From assembly GCF_015706575.1 (NCBI RefSeq), contig NW_024037056.1:9499176-9563175 (forward strand): 64,000 nucleotides of DNA, read 5' to 3'. Shown here in pieces: positions 54,101 to 59,211 of the stretch. Source of the DNA: Patiria miniata (taxonomy: Eukaryota; Echinodermata; Asteroidea; Valvatida; Asterinidae). Positions within the stretch are counted from its first letter, which is position 1, and every line of letters starts with the position of its first letter. A program made the position numbers and the translations under genes. The notes under the pieces are model-generated. The model was not told the origin of the DNA. It ran no database searches and worked only from the letters and a program-made list of their open reading frames with translations.

Positions 54101-55837
54101 CGGGCTTGTGAGACCTCTTATTGTCGTTGTGCAGTTGGATTCGAGATGGTCTTAGAGATAAGAATGCAGTGATGCATAAAAGCCATATATTTTTTTAAAA
54201 TGCAAGTCTAGATAATGCAAGCCTATCACTGTGGCGGTACGCGTAACCTCGTAGAGGTGTTTTGTGTTCACATCACACAGTATATCAATCTTTAACTATA
54301 AAGTATTAAAATCAATCATAAACACCTACTGGCATAGCTCTCCACATTTTTTTTAAAATCTTCAATTAACGTCCAAATGTCCAAATTAATTTGGTTTCCA
54401 GGAAGCTACGAAGCGGCAAATCTCGTCAGATCTTCATTCATTTCTGCTTCTCCCTGTTCATGTTGTACGTGGTGTTCCTTGCCGGCGTGGACGCCGCCAA
54501 GGTTAGTTCTTGAAATAAGATGACATTCAAACTGCTAGATATTTTAACCATTCCTACACCCCCAACACCCCAACTGACCCTAACAGCAAATGAAATGACT
54601 TACCTTCAAATGGCTTTTTGATACCCAAAGGCTACCACAGGTGGTTGTGCGTTCGTGGCAGCTTTACTCCACTACTTGACTCTGTCCACTATGATGTGGA
54701 TGGCCGTTGAAGCCAGGAACATGTACGTCAGTACGGTGAAGGTGTTCCCAGAAGACACGCCTCACTACATGCTCAAGGCTTGCCTCATCGCTTGGGGTGA
54801 GTTCCTGTTCTGGCAAAATGTAGCCTTTTTAAACCCTTCCAGAATTATTTAAATCATTATTATTTGAAAGGTATGATATGGTTTGGAATTTTTGGAATAC
54901 TCCTTTTGTTTTCCCTTTTTAGGCTCACCATTGATTGTCTTGACAATCACTTTAGCTGCAGCGTCTCATCACTATGGTAACGAGCATTAGTAAGTACATG
55001 ATATTGTTGTCTTTGTTTTAATAGAGGGACGCTTTTAGGTTCATCTGCAAATCAACACGATCTTGGATACGATGTTTGTAAGAGTTCGGCGTTATCTAAA
55101 TTTTGGAATATATTTTAAACCACTCTCAACACACACAGAATATTAGATTAAGGATGATGTGTTCTGAAGTAAAACAACTGGGTCTGAATGAATCATGATC
55201 ATTTTGTTTTATCCTTTCAGTTGCTTCATTGAGCCTGGCCTTGTGCTTTATCTGGGCCTCCTTGCTCCCATTGGTCTGATCCTCATCCACAACATCATCA
55301 CCTTCATCTTGGTCATGCGCAGTCTGCTCAAGGTCAGAGAAGCCTCTCACTCCCAGCAGATCTCTAAACGCCTCCAGAATGCCGTAGCCATCTCGGCCCT
55401 AATGGGCGTGACCTGGTGTTTTGGATTCCTGGCCATCGAAGGAGCGACGTTTGCCTTCCAACTTATCTTCTGTCTGGCCAACTCCTTGCAGGTAAATGGA
55501 AAAATATCAAGCTGTTTACTAAAGTCTTCGAAAAAAAGTATGTTCACATGAAGCTGATTTGATTTTTCAAATTATAAATAGCAGATGTACCTCTGACATG
55601 ATTAAATGTTCTCTTTTTTTTTGGAAGGGCGTTGTTGTCTTCATCATGTTCTGCGTTCGTCGCGAGGAGGTTCGTTCCGCCATTGCACCGTACCTCAACC
55701 GTATCAGTCGCCGTTTGACAATCGCACGCCCAGCTAAGTCCAACGATACGGAGCTGGTTTCAACATCAGCAGGTCCTACTTCAGCATCCAGCATCAAAAC
55801 TTTCAGCTCTGATGTCTCCATTTCTGGAACCCAGTAA
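18296..55837 (+). CDS. Gene B: adhesion GPCR, SP-EGF-CUB-EGF-CUB-EGF-cbEGF-HRM-GAIN/GPS-7TM (19 exons, 1105 aa)
   Basis: This is a plasma-membrane receptor of the adhesion GPCR (B2) family. Exon spans are listed separately. Their lengths sum to 3318 nt with every phase consistent, which strongly supports the model. Residues are roughly: signal peptide 1-20, EGF1 26-62, CUB1 63-180, EGF2 181-217, CUB2 218-335, EGF3 336-373, calcium-type EGF4 374-411, HRM 412-488, GAIN with GPS 489-790, TM1-TM7 about 805-1050, cytoplasmic tail to 1105. The GPS has all expected Cys and Trp and an H-A-T cleavage tripeptide (His782, Thr784). In the family, the GAIN domain cleaves itself there and the new N-terminal stalk (TNFAILV...) acts as tethered agonist. 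Ligand and G protein are unknown. It is a tandem paralogue of gene A. Intron 1 (16.5 kb) and the introns of the duplicated EGF-CUB block are packed with mobile DNA. Confidence 0.9.
18545..18896 (-). repeat. ATGGCGGCC-type repeat, copy 2, left part
   Basis: This is the same family as 965-1405, inverted: the constant end comes first (GACCTTTGCATG, CTAAGCCAGAAATCC) and then the unit words TGGATGGCAGCCATC and AAAATGGCCGCCATG. It stops abruptly at the edge of the 6.8-kb element and resumes after 25710. Confidence 0.8.
19157..19201 (+). CDS. Candidate first coding exon inside the 6.8-kb element
   Basis: An ATG opens [15 protein letters not shown] and runs straight into a perfect donor, CAA|GTAAGTG, in phase 0. 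It lies about 260 bp inside the left end of the element, the usual place for a transposon's first exon. The next coding-like segment (23180) enters in another phase, so an intermediate exon would be needed. It is short, so it could be chance. Confidence 0.3.
19225..19916. mobile_element. 692-bp MITE with 9-bp target-site duplication (Mutator-like)
   Basis: The terminal inverted repeats TAGACCCGTGAACGTGGC are perfect for 18 bp. Both sides are flanked by CTTAATTCG (19216-19224 and 19917-19925). A 9-bp duplication fits the Mutator-like group. Just inside the left end is a perfect palindrome, TGGCGTTGTATACAACGCCA. No long frame is present, so it is a non-autonomous passenger nested in the 6.8-kb element. 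Confidence 0.85.
20753..21676. mobile_element. 924-bp element with AGGGGCCATTCAGA inverted ends
   Basis: It begins AGGGGCCATTCAGAATTTTC and ends AAACTCTGAATGGCCCCT, with about 75 bp of inverted similarity. It sits at the inner edge of the left arm of the foldback element, so it is probably a later insertion. It carries a C2H2-type peptide on the minus strand and a tract of clustered TACATG words near 20850-20920 and 21425-21465. A further solitary arm lies at 16009-16190. Confidence 0.75.
20931..21119 (-). pseudogene. C2H2 zinc-finger C-terminal fragment
   Basis: The minus-strand frame ends in a stop and encodes [14 protein letters not shown], then [18 protein letters not shown]. This fits C-x4-C-x12-H-x5-H, a complete C2H2 finger with a basic KRGRP tail. 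The upstream part of a frame continues poorly and no start is convincing. It lies inside the 20753-21676 element, so it may be a captured host exon or part of a former transposon protein. Function is unknown. Confidence 0.5.
23180..23481 (+). pseudogene. Unrecognised coding-like exon or relic
   Basis: A good acceptor (GTTTCTTTTCAG) is followed by about 80 codons with coding-like composition: [20 protein letters not shown], then [20 protein letters not shown]. Near a T-run at about 23367 the frame appears to slip, because the downstream coding-like sequence reads on in another frame to about 23481. I do not recognise the family; the look is of an all-helical domain. It sits in the 6.8-kb element and may be one of its former exons. 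Confidence 0.4.
23482..25580. other. Interior of the 6.8-kb element, nothing recognised
   Basis: It is AT-rich with a G-run at about 24375-24395. Open frames here are short and show no motif. Confidence 0.4.
25711..25790 (-). repeat. ATGGCGGCC-type repeat, copy 2, right part
   Basis: ACAAACCCTATGTGTTTGAT and GATGGCAGCCATCTTGG continue the repeat broken off at 18896, showing that the 6.8-kb element jumped into it. Confidence 0.75.
25850..26220 (+). repeat. Imperfect ~145-bp tandem repeat with AAGGTCA words
   Basis: Three diverged units share (T)GACTTTCAAAGGTCACCAGA-like and CAGACATGAGTTGT-like segments, near 25880, 26039 and 26171. Confidence 0.45.
26221..28444. other. Intron 1 of gene B, no gene recognised
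   Basis: It is AT-rich unique-looking DNA with a CRE-like TGACGTCATAATGACGTCAT pair at about 26587. An 83-codon frame at 27883 shows no motif. Confidence 0.4.
28445..28985 (+). mobile_element. LINE 3'-end fragment (reverse-transcriptase protein C-terminus)
   Basis: An open frame runs about 170 codons to a stop at 28951. It has [20 protein letters not shown], then [17 protein letters not shown], a WRSAV segment and a final C-x2-C...H finger ([20 protein letters not shown]). The RW-GH-RM and GRP-LRFKD patterns are typical of the C-terminal tail of non-LTR retrotransposon pol proteins widespread in invertebrates. The reverse-transcriptase core is absent: the copy is 5' truncated. It ends in a GA-rich tail. 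The open frame suggests it is fairly young. Confidence 0.75.
29388..29993. mobile_element. TTAA-flanked element ending in ACCATTGC inverted repeats
   Basis: The edges are TTAAACCATTGC and GCAATGGTTTAA. About 110 bp of extra DNA (29276-29387) with a GAATTCAC...GTGAATTC hairpin lies between this element and the left part of R4, so the insertion may be composite. The right end carries four short hairpin repeats. Confidence 0.6.
29829..29962 (+). repeat. Four hairpin iterons GATTCG-n5-CGAATCC
   Basis: Four units of about 31-40 bp each carry GATTCGTAGTTCCGAATCC followed by ACACTTTACTAA or similar. Each unit can fold as a 6-7 bp stem with a 5-base loop. They lie at one end of the TTAA element, like subterminal transposase-binding repeats (inference). 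Confidence 0.75.
30151..31539. other. Intron 1 of gene B, no gene recognised
   Basis: It includes a GACTCGACT-rich stretch (about 31200-31312) and a CCCCCCTC...CTGGCGACGCCCATG tail at about 31165. Nothing else is supportable. Confidence 0.4.
31540..32220 (+). repeat. ATGGCGGCC-type tandem repeat family, copy 3
   Basis: About four imperfect units lie here; GATGGCTGCCATCCATTG-like words occur near 31618, 31788 and 31950. The family's constant 3' end and an A-rich tail close at about 32220, exactly where the large tandem duplication begins. Confidence 0.8.
33129..33410 (+). repeat. (CTTT)n and four palindromic TTAGTCGTCCGACGACTAA repeats
   Basis: A (CTTT) run is followed by palindromes at 33163, 33216, 33284 and 33336, each followed by TACTGTATTTCAGTCGTTTC and CTT-rich spacer. 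Periods are 53, 68 and 52 bp. A related broken palindrome (CTTCGTCGGATATCGACGAC) lies at about 34770 and 39968. Confidence 0.85.
34046..34100. repeat. 55-bp hairpin
   Basis: AAGGTTATAGGATTGTAGAG is mirrored exactly by CTCTACAATCCTATAACCTT, with an inner TGCCGC/GCGGCG stem and a 3-base loop. It is present only in duplication unit 1. Confidence 0.85.
34170..34256 (+). repeat. tRNA-like SINE head
   Basis: TTGCCTAGGTGGTTAGGC resembles an A box and GAGTTCGATTCCCTGC resembles a B box, spaced as in a tRNA, but I could not fold a sound acceptor and anticodon arm. It is best read as a tRNA-derived SINE relic, not a working tRNA. Confidence 0.5.
34873..34983 (+). CDS. Gene B exon 2: EGF1
   Basis: It is 111 nt, phase 1-1, with acceptor CATCTGCAG and donor GTATGT. 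It encodes a six-cysteine EGF module: [20 protein letters not shown], then [12 protein letters not shown]. It lacks the D-x-N-E-C calcium signature. It is nearly identical to exon 4. Confidence 0.9.
36318..36671 (+). CDS. Gene B exon 3: CUB1
   Basis: It is 354 nt, phase 1-1, acceptor TTTATTTCAG, donor GTAAGT. It encodes a 118-residue CUB domain with [18 protein letters not shown], a C-Y pair, LDVYIGP, and a closing GGWSISW strand. Only the first of the two usual disulphides is present (two Cys in total). CUB domains bind proteins, often through calcium. [11 protein letters not shown] may supply acidic ligands (inference). Confidence 0.9.
36685..36925 (+). repeat. SINE with tRNA-like head, copy 1
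   Basis: ACTCGGTGGTTATAGTGTCT resembles a tRNA A-box region. It is followed by TTGGGCAAGACACTTGAC and a body ending near TAAAGCACAGC. GGGCAAGACACTT-type bodies are common in SINEs and LINE 3' ends of marine animals. It starts about 14 bp after the CUB1 donor. Its copy in unit 2 is at 41890-42135. Confidence 0.55.
36931..37888. mobile_element. Tc1/mariner-like MITE with TA ends, unit 1 copy
   Basis: The ends are TACAGTCTTTTTCCTAGTTC and GAACTAGGAAAACGACTGTA, with TA at both edges as for Tc1/mariner. No transposase is present. Inner short direct words (TCACGCACGGACCGAAAA, twice) occur near 37350. The same element is at 42143-43029 in unit 2, so it was there before the duplication. Confidence 0.75.
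37889..38755. other. Intron after CUB1, no gene recognised
   Basis: The same sequence is present in unit 2 (43030-43885). It is non-coding. Confidence 0.6.
39062..39130. repeat. (TA)n microsatellite
   Basis: An interrupted TA run of about 60 bp; unit 1 has a shorter TATATATACATG version at 32530. Confidence 0.9.
39568..39735 (+). repeat. Minisatellite with AATATTGACGCC units
   Basis: About three units of 60 bp contain GCCAATATTCACGACATGG and CAAGTCGCAAATATTGACG. It is present only in duplication unit 2. Confidence 0.85.
40070..40180 (+). CDS. Gene B exon 4: EGF2
   Basis: It is 111 nt, phase 1-1, and differs from exon 2 by N>T and P>S near the end (QDCTDSA). The last exonic base is T where exon 2 has G, so the donor is T|GTATGT. 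Joined to exon 5 this gives Phe where EGF1-CUB1 has Gly. Confidence 0.88.
41523..41876 (+). CDS. Gene B exon 5: CUB2
   Basis: It is 354 nt, phase 1-1, with about five amino-acid differences from CUB1 in 118 ([19 protein letters not shown]). It has the same two cysteines and a possible N-glycosylation site at NYT. Confidence 0.9.
41890..42135 (+). repeat. SINE with tRNA-like head, copy 2
   Basis: This is the unit 2 counterpart of 36685-36925, with small differences (CACCTGTTAAAAGGGCGC). Confidence 0.55.
42143..43029. mobile_element. Tc1/mariner-like MITE with TA ends, unit 2 copy
   Basis: It has the same ends as 36931-37888 (TACAGTTTTTTTCCTAGTT; GGAACTAGGAAAACGACTGT) and about 70 bp of small deletions relative to unit 1. 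Confidence 0.75.
44295..44791. mobile_element. TTAA-flanked MITE, AGGGAATATA family, copy 2
   Basis: It begins TTAAAGAGAATGTACATCAT and ends TATATCCCCTTTAA. It is collinear with 12415-12936 and lies in the intron between CUB2 and EGF3. Confidence 0.8.
44921..45034 (+). CDS. Gene B exon 6: EGF3
   Basis: It is 114 nt, phase 1-1, acceptor TTCTCCTCAG, donor GTGGGT. It is a six-Cys [19 protein letters not shown] then [16 protein letters not shown]-x-N-Q-C plus C-x-D-x4-Y-x-C fits the calcium-binding type. Confidence 0.9.
45361..45960. mobile_element. 600-bp inverted-repeat MITE (GGGCGTATT ends)
   Basis: GGGCGTATTTGAAACCCCGT on the left is mirrored by AACGGGTTGCGAATACGCCC on the right. There is no coding content and no clear target duplication. 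Confidence 0.65.
46160..46185 (+). repeat. poly(T) tract
   Basis: A run of about 20 T lies in the intron before EGF4, possibly an inverted SINE or LINE tail. Confidence 0.5.
46375..46849. mobile_element. 475-bp inverted-repeat MITE (AAGCACCGTCGA ends)
   Basis: The ends AAGCACCGTCGATAT and CGACGGTGCTT are inverted copies, and the arms are rich in ATATCGAT words. It is non-coding and ends about 100 bp before EGF4. Confidence 0.7.
46950..47063 (+). CDS. Gene B exon 7: calcium-binding-type EGF4
   Basis: It is 114 nt, phase 1-1, acceptor TTTCTTGCAG, donor GTAAGT. It encodes [18 protein letters not shown] then [23 protein letters not shown] at the start and C-x-N-x4-Y-x-C in the middle are the cbEGF signature. 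Confidence 0.92.
47165..49490. mobile_element. Inverted-repeat element with ~300-bp arms in the EGF4-HRM intron
   Basis: The left arm (about 47165-47400) is the reverse complement of about 49230-49490, sharing CATGATGGGRAAYAACATGG-type, CAATTCCAGG-type and TTTCAAACATAA words. A related single arm lies at 63290-63480. It contains another foldback element (48455-49006). It is non-coding. Confidence 0.75.
48455..49006. mobile_element. Foldback element, ATAGGTTTTCCCGGCC ends
   Basis: ATAGGTTTTCCCGGCCAATT is mirrored by AATTGGCCGGGAAAACCTAT, and the inverted arms run about 75 bp, to CGTCTGAATTTGA. A partial extra arm is at 47633. It is nested in 47165-49490. Confidence 0.8.
49606..49945. repeat. 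340-bp stretch bounded by 35-bp inverted repeats
   Basis: ACTGATCTCTATATAAAGAC and GTCTTTATATAGAGATCAGT flank about 270 bp. This may be a small MITE. Confidence 0.65.
50587..50688 (+). CDS. Gene B exon 8: first half of hormone-receptor domain
   Basis: It is 102 nt, phase 1-1, acceptor CATGTTTTCAG, donor GTAAGA. It encodes [20 protein letters not shown] then [20 protein letters not shown] and RCP match the start of the HRM domain found in many adhesion and secretin-family receptors. Confidence 0.85.
50829..50956 (+). CDS. Gene B exon 9: second half of hormone-receptor domain
   Basis: It is 128 nt, phase 1 to 0, acceptor TTTCTCTCATCAG, donor [21 protein letters not shown] then [14 protein letters not shown] completes the HRM with R-C, W and C in the expected order. 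It then leads into the GAIN domain. Confidence 0.85.
51062..51436. mobile_element. MITE with CTCCGGTTTCTGGTAT inverted ends, copy 2
   Basis: It has the same internal sequence and orientation as 13654-14026, ending GCATACCAGAAACCGGAGAA then TAGGCCTAA. It lies in the HRM-GAIN intron. Confidence 0.8.
51561..51704 (+). CDS. Gene B exon 10: GAIN domain, part 1
   Basis: It is 144 nt, phase 0-0, acceptor TTTTGGTTACAG, donor GTGTGT. It is helical ([31 protein letters not shown]), as in GAIN subdomain A. Confidence 0.8.
51895..52342 (+). repeat. ~245-bp tandem copies including a decayed exon 11 start
   Basis: The unit seen at 51900-52090 recurs at about 52145-52340, with CAGTTTTCCGATATRAATTA and GGGCCCACCACATAAAAA in both. 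The segment at 52095-52155 copies the 5' end of exon 11 (GTTACTGAATTGGTGTTGGA) but then reads into a stop. Exon 11 proper follows at 52343. This is a local tandem amplification whose upstream exon copies have degenerated. Confidence 0.8.
52343..52739 (+). CDS. Gene B exon 11: GAIN domain, part 2
   Basis: It is 397 nt, phase 0 to 1, donor GTAAGT. It encodes [15 protein letters not shown], then a beta-rich stretch ([30 protein letters not shown]). The acceptor GTAAAG lacks a strong pyrimidine tract. An AG nine bases later (start 52352) is also in frame and would drop VTK. The phases of both neighbours fit either choice. Confidence 0.82.
53006..53196 (+). CDS. Gene B exon 12: GAIN domain, part 3, with GC donor
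   Basis: It is 191 nt, phase 1 to 0. The donor is AAG|GCAAGT, the consensus of GC-AG introns. Using the nearby GT (A|GTTAAT) instead would put a stop just after the junction. It encodes [15 protein letters not shown] and [10 protein letters not shown], beta strands of GAIN subdomain B. Confidence 0.85.
53386..53559 (+). CDS. Gene B exon 13: GPS motif
   Basis: It is 174 nt, phase 0-0, acceptor TTTCTAAAACAG, donor GTATGT. It encodes [20 protein letters not shown], then [15 protein letters not shown]. All four Cys and both Trp of the GPS are present. The cleavage tripeptide is His-Ala-Thr rather than the commoner His-Leu-Ser/Thr. Confidence 0.95.
53778..53911 (+). CDS. Gene B exon 14: TM1
   Basis: It is 134 nt, phase 0 to 2, acceptor TTTTTCCTAAG, donor GTAAGA. 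The hydrophobic helix [19 protein letters not shown] follows the linker DVKGQAPDG. Confidence 0.9.
54402..54501 (+). CDS. Gene B exon 15: TM2
   Basis: It is 100 nt, phase 2 to 0, acceptor TTTGGTTTCCAG, donor GTTAGT. It encodes [20 protein letters not shown], equivalent to the usual IHxNLxxxLxxxxxxFL of family B2. Confidence 0.9.
54631..54796 (+). CDS. Gene B exon 16: TM3 and start of TM4
   Basis: It is 166 nt, phase 0 to 1. [20 protein letters not shown] matches the TM3 H-Y-L...WM pattern of adhesion GPCRs, and [15 protein letters not shown] the loop after it. An AG ten bases downstream would shift the frame, so the first AG (CCCAAAG) is used. Confidence 0.9.
54923..54989 (+). CDS. Gene B exon 17: TM4
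   Basis: It is 67 nt, phase 1 to 2, acceptor TTCCCTTTTTAG, donor GTAAGT. It encodes [20 protein letters not shown]. The G-x-P after the TM4 W-G junction is typical of the family. Confidence 0.9.
55221..55491 (+). CDS. Gene B exon 18: TM5-TM7
   Basis: It is 271 nt, phase 2 to 0. It has [39 protein letters not shown] and a final SLQ, and is nearly identical to gene A 111-381, including intron-flanking bases. Confidence 0.95.
55628..55837 (+). CDS. Gene B exon 19: end of TM7, cytoplasmic tail, stop
   Basis: It is 210 nt including TAA. It encodes [18 protein letters not shown], then a basic [11 protein letters not shown] stretch and a Ser/Thr-rich end DVSISGTQ. It is homologous to gene A 487-696. 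Confidence 0.95.
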   Translation, partial: GVVVFIMFCVRREEVRSAIAPYLNRISRRLTIARPAKSNDTELVSTSAGPTSASSIKTFSSDVSISGTQ

Positions 55838-58418
55838 ACGTTGACATTAAGAACAAACATCGGTATCGGTTTACCACAGCTCAACCCCCCCCCCCCCCCA
55901 GCCCCCCACCCTTGGGTGCGCCACTGGTTTAACAGCTATAAGGGATCGTTAATTTCTTTCATGTATAGTGATCATCCAAAGTAGAACATTAAGACATATA
56001 CCTTTTGAAGTGTCAGCTGAGCGAATATCGAAAATAGTGGGAAAACCTTTTTATCACGAAACACGCTTTCGTCCGCAGCGCTCTGTACTTAAACATTCCT
56101 TGATTTTTGCTCAATCAGAGCAGGCCAGACGAAATAATTAAACGGGGTGTTTGGTACCAATATAGGCCAATATGATCTTTAACCAAAATAAGCCTTTTGA
56201 TGGTGATTCAGCAGGTTACTTTTGAGAATATGCAAATACCTTTAAACATGGTGAACAATGCGTGTTCATGAAATATTTGAATTTTAAAAACAATGGTTTT
56301 ATTTCTTCAGGTTATTTTTTTTATTATTAATATGTATTGTATTGTACATCTTATCATTGCCTCCATGGTGAGTAACACAGTGTTTTAATTCGTGCGGTAA
56401 TCTACTCTATTAAAGCACTATTGCATTAATCACATATAGCTGGAGCTGTCATTAATTTCTGAAATTTTTACAGCTTTGTTACGACTTTGGAGGTTATTAG
56501 AGTACAACTGTTTGTATAATCAAGGTTATGTTACACAGATACATTACTGCTTTGCAGGCACTTGTCAATGAAACAGTTTATATCTTACTATGTTTAATAT
56601 TATGGCAGAACGTATAAGCCAATAATTATAACATCATACTCAGTTATTTTCAGTGTTGTCGTAAATGGTTTTGAAAATGAAGGTAATTTTAAATCATACC
56701 TTTTTTGTGATATGAATAATGCGTTGTCAAGAAGATGTTTTTTTTCTGTTTTGAAATTCGTTAAAGAGAATATTGGAATGAAATTTGCCTATATTTGCAC
56801 CATGTTGGTACTTTATAGCAGTAAAGGCACGATATATAATTAACAGTTTAGAGAAAATAAGACAAAGAAGCGGATGTACAGGCGAAAAAAAAAACCTTTG
56901 CATATTTTAAAATTTGTTTTGTGCTTGCACTATAGAACGTTCAATTGCTATTGCTGTAAACATGTGCAACAAAGATATCCACGATATGTAGCCATATTTG
57001 CCGTAGTTTGCAGAGATCTGCAATACATATCGTTCTGATCGAATGAGGGAAATGAAAGGACGTAATTTTCCGGATAATAACAGGTGAAAATCCCAGTTAT
57101 TGAAGCAGTTTAGTAACTTTAATAGGACCTCAACATTTTGGGTATATAACAAGTGTAAATCGCATCATGTCTATCACAATTAATTCGTGAAACAATCACG
57201 TACTATTCGAAAACATTAATGATCTAGTCTCGGATCAACGGATATATTCCATGGGGCCTTGACTAAGACGTTACTTTGTCGTTAGTCAACCCACACCTTG
57301 AAGACAATTGTTACTGATATTCAACTTGAAATTACGAAAAAACAGTGACTTCAACAGGTACTGACTTGTAACATGCAAAATCCATTAATCATTCATCATT
57401 ATCCATTCTTCAGACTTCATAAAATATTGGCTATCAAGTGATGCAATGCATTTGCTTTATTCGGGTAGAATATATAGACGTGATCAAGAAAGATGGTAAC
57501 AGATATAGGGTAAATCGTTATAAATTTAGCTGTATGTAAACCTTTAGAGCTTGTACACTAGAACCTCAATATATCCTCGAGGTATACGCTTATATTAAAT
57601 TGAATCATTTTGTTGGGAAACTCAAATAAATAACATATAGTGGGTCTACTCACTTTAGTTACCCGCAATCACTCGATCACGTCTCTTCTGGCTTTAGAGA
57701 TGTTATACAGGTTTTTCCTCTCCGTTTAATGTATTTGGCAGCCAAATTGATGATGAATTGTGGTGGCAATGTATTCATTGGCAATGAATTCAATCAAAAT
57801 CAACCCTTGAGAAATATGATAATCAATAACCTCGTTTACAGTATATATTGAAAGGCATGTTTTCCGACACCTAAGCAAAATCCTACCCTTTAATTAATTG
57901 AGCAAATATTCCTGCATCTTTCAACTTGAACGGATGTAAAATGGTATGGACGCAAACTTAATGAACCTTCTGTCTAACATTATTACGAAAACATAATTTT
58001 AGCCTATTTAGGAACGTTATTGTCGTCACCGTCATTGCCATAATTATTGTCATCATCAAAGTACGAAACAGCTACTGCTCCCAAAACTGTTCACAATTTT
58101 AGAGATGGCCCTGGGGTAAAAGGCACCGAAAAACTAAATACATTTTTTTTTCTGTCGAATACCATTTTAGTGCGCAAACAGGGGAGATAGGTATTGGGTC
58201 ACTCCCATCCCCACTGAGGCCTTTATTCACACCCAACCCTACACACACTTGCTTCCCACCCTACCCCTCAGAATTTGGGGAGGGAGACACAAAATAACTT
58301 TTTTTATAATTAAAGTAATATGTATTGAGTGCTCCCTGCTCAGAATGAGGCCACCCCAGCCCCCCCCCCCCCCATTCAACAAATTCCAAAACCTTAAGAA
58401 GAAAGCAATCCCTCTGTT
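55838..58418. other. Gene B 3' flank, collinear with gene A flank
   Basis: It is homologous to parts of 697-6965. It has a C-run tail ending GTGCGCCACTGG (55885-55927) in what may be the 3' UTR, and no AATAAA close to the stop was seen. No gene is recognised. Confidence 0.6.
56364..56765 (+). repeat. Single unit of the ~390-bp satellite
   Basis: GTGAGTAACACAGTG, GGAGGTTATTAGAGTAC and ACACAGATACATTACTGC correspond to one diverged unit of the array at 1921-4540. Confidence 0.8.
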
Positions 58419-58973
58419 GTGACTGTGTACCATCTGATGTGTATTAAAACCCAGTGTTGTGCTAAAACTTTAACTGTACATCAGTGAAAAGGGTGACTTT
58501 GATAATTTTTCGTCAAGTTTTACATCGAAAGATTGTAGGATATACAAAATGTAACATCTTAGTTCCAGATGCTAAAATGTTTTTTTTTTCATTCGTCGTC
58601 ATGTTTTTTTTTTTTCCGTCCGAGGTTCCTCTGCATAAATCTCCCTGAATCGGGCTATATTTCCTGCCCTATACAATAAAAGAAATATTTCCACACCAGA
58701 AACCAAATGGAGAAACCTCTGTGGAAGTAGCGGTAAAATTCCCTCGGAGAAGCCATGCGGGGATAAAATTGTCCACATTTTCAAAATATGGTCATATATG
58801 GTCATATTTCGGGCGCATTTCTAATAGCTTAAAATCATATTTCCCAAAGACAAAATGTTTTGAATTGTTTGTGTGTCTTCATGGCAGCCCTAAAAAAAGG
58901 TCTTAGAGCAAAAACGTGATTGTTAACTAAAATGTCAGGGTTATGCATTTATTATATTATGTCAATTCTTACT
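58419..58973. other. Intergenic, no gene seen
   Basis: It is AT-rich with T-runs near 58580-58615. Nothing is supportable. Confidence 0.4.
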
Positions 58974-59205
58974 CTCTAAATTGCAAAGAGTGAAATTAGA
59001 GACTAGACGTCTAAGAGTGAAAATCACTATTATGTTTGATTGAAAAAGTCTGAAAAAATGAAATACTTCAGACGAAGCTCGAGTGAAAACTTGATCTTTA
59101 CGATTGAAGGAATTTCACCCTTAAACGTCTAGTCCCTAGTTTCCAACTGTGGGAGTGAATCTTCACTGGAAGATGGAGTGAATTGTCACTCTTTGGAATT
59201 CAGAG
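58974..59205. mobile_element. 232-bp foldback MITE
   Basis: CTCTAAATTGCAAAGAGTGA is mirrored by TCACTCTTTGGAATTCAGAG, and GACTAGACGTCTAAG by TAAACGTCTAGTC. The flanks CTTACT and ATTACT suggest a 5-6 bp target duplication. Confidence 0.75.
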
Positions 59206-59211
59206 ATTACT

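Noticed and set aside
54641-54796. Alternative acceptor ACCACAG for exon 16
   Set aside because: It would shift the reading frame and destroy TM3.
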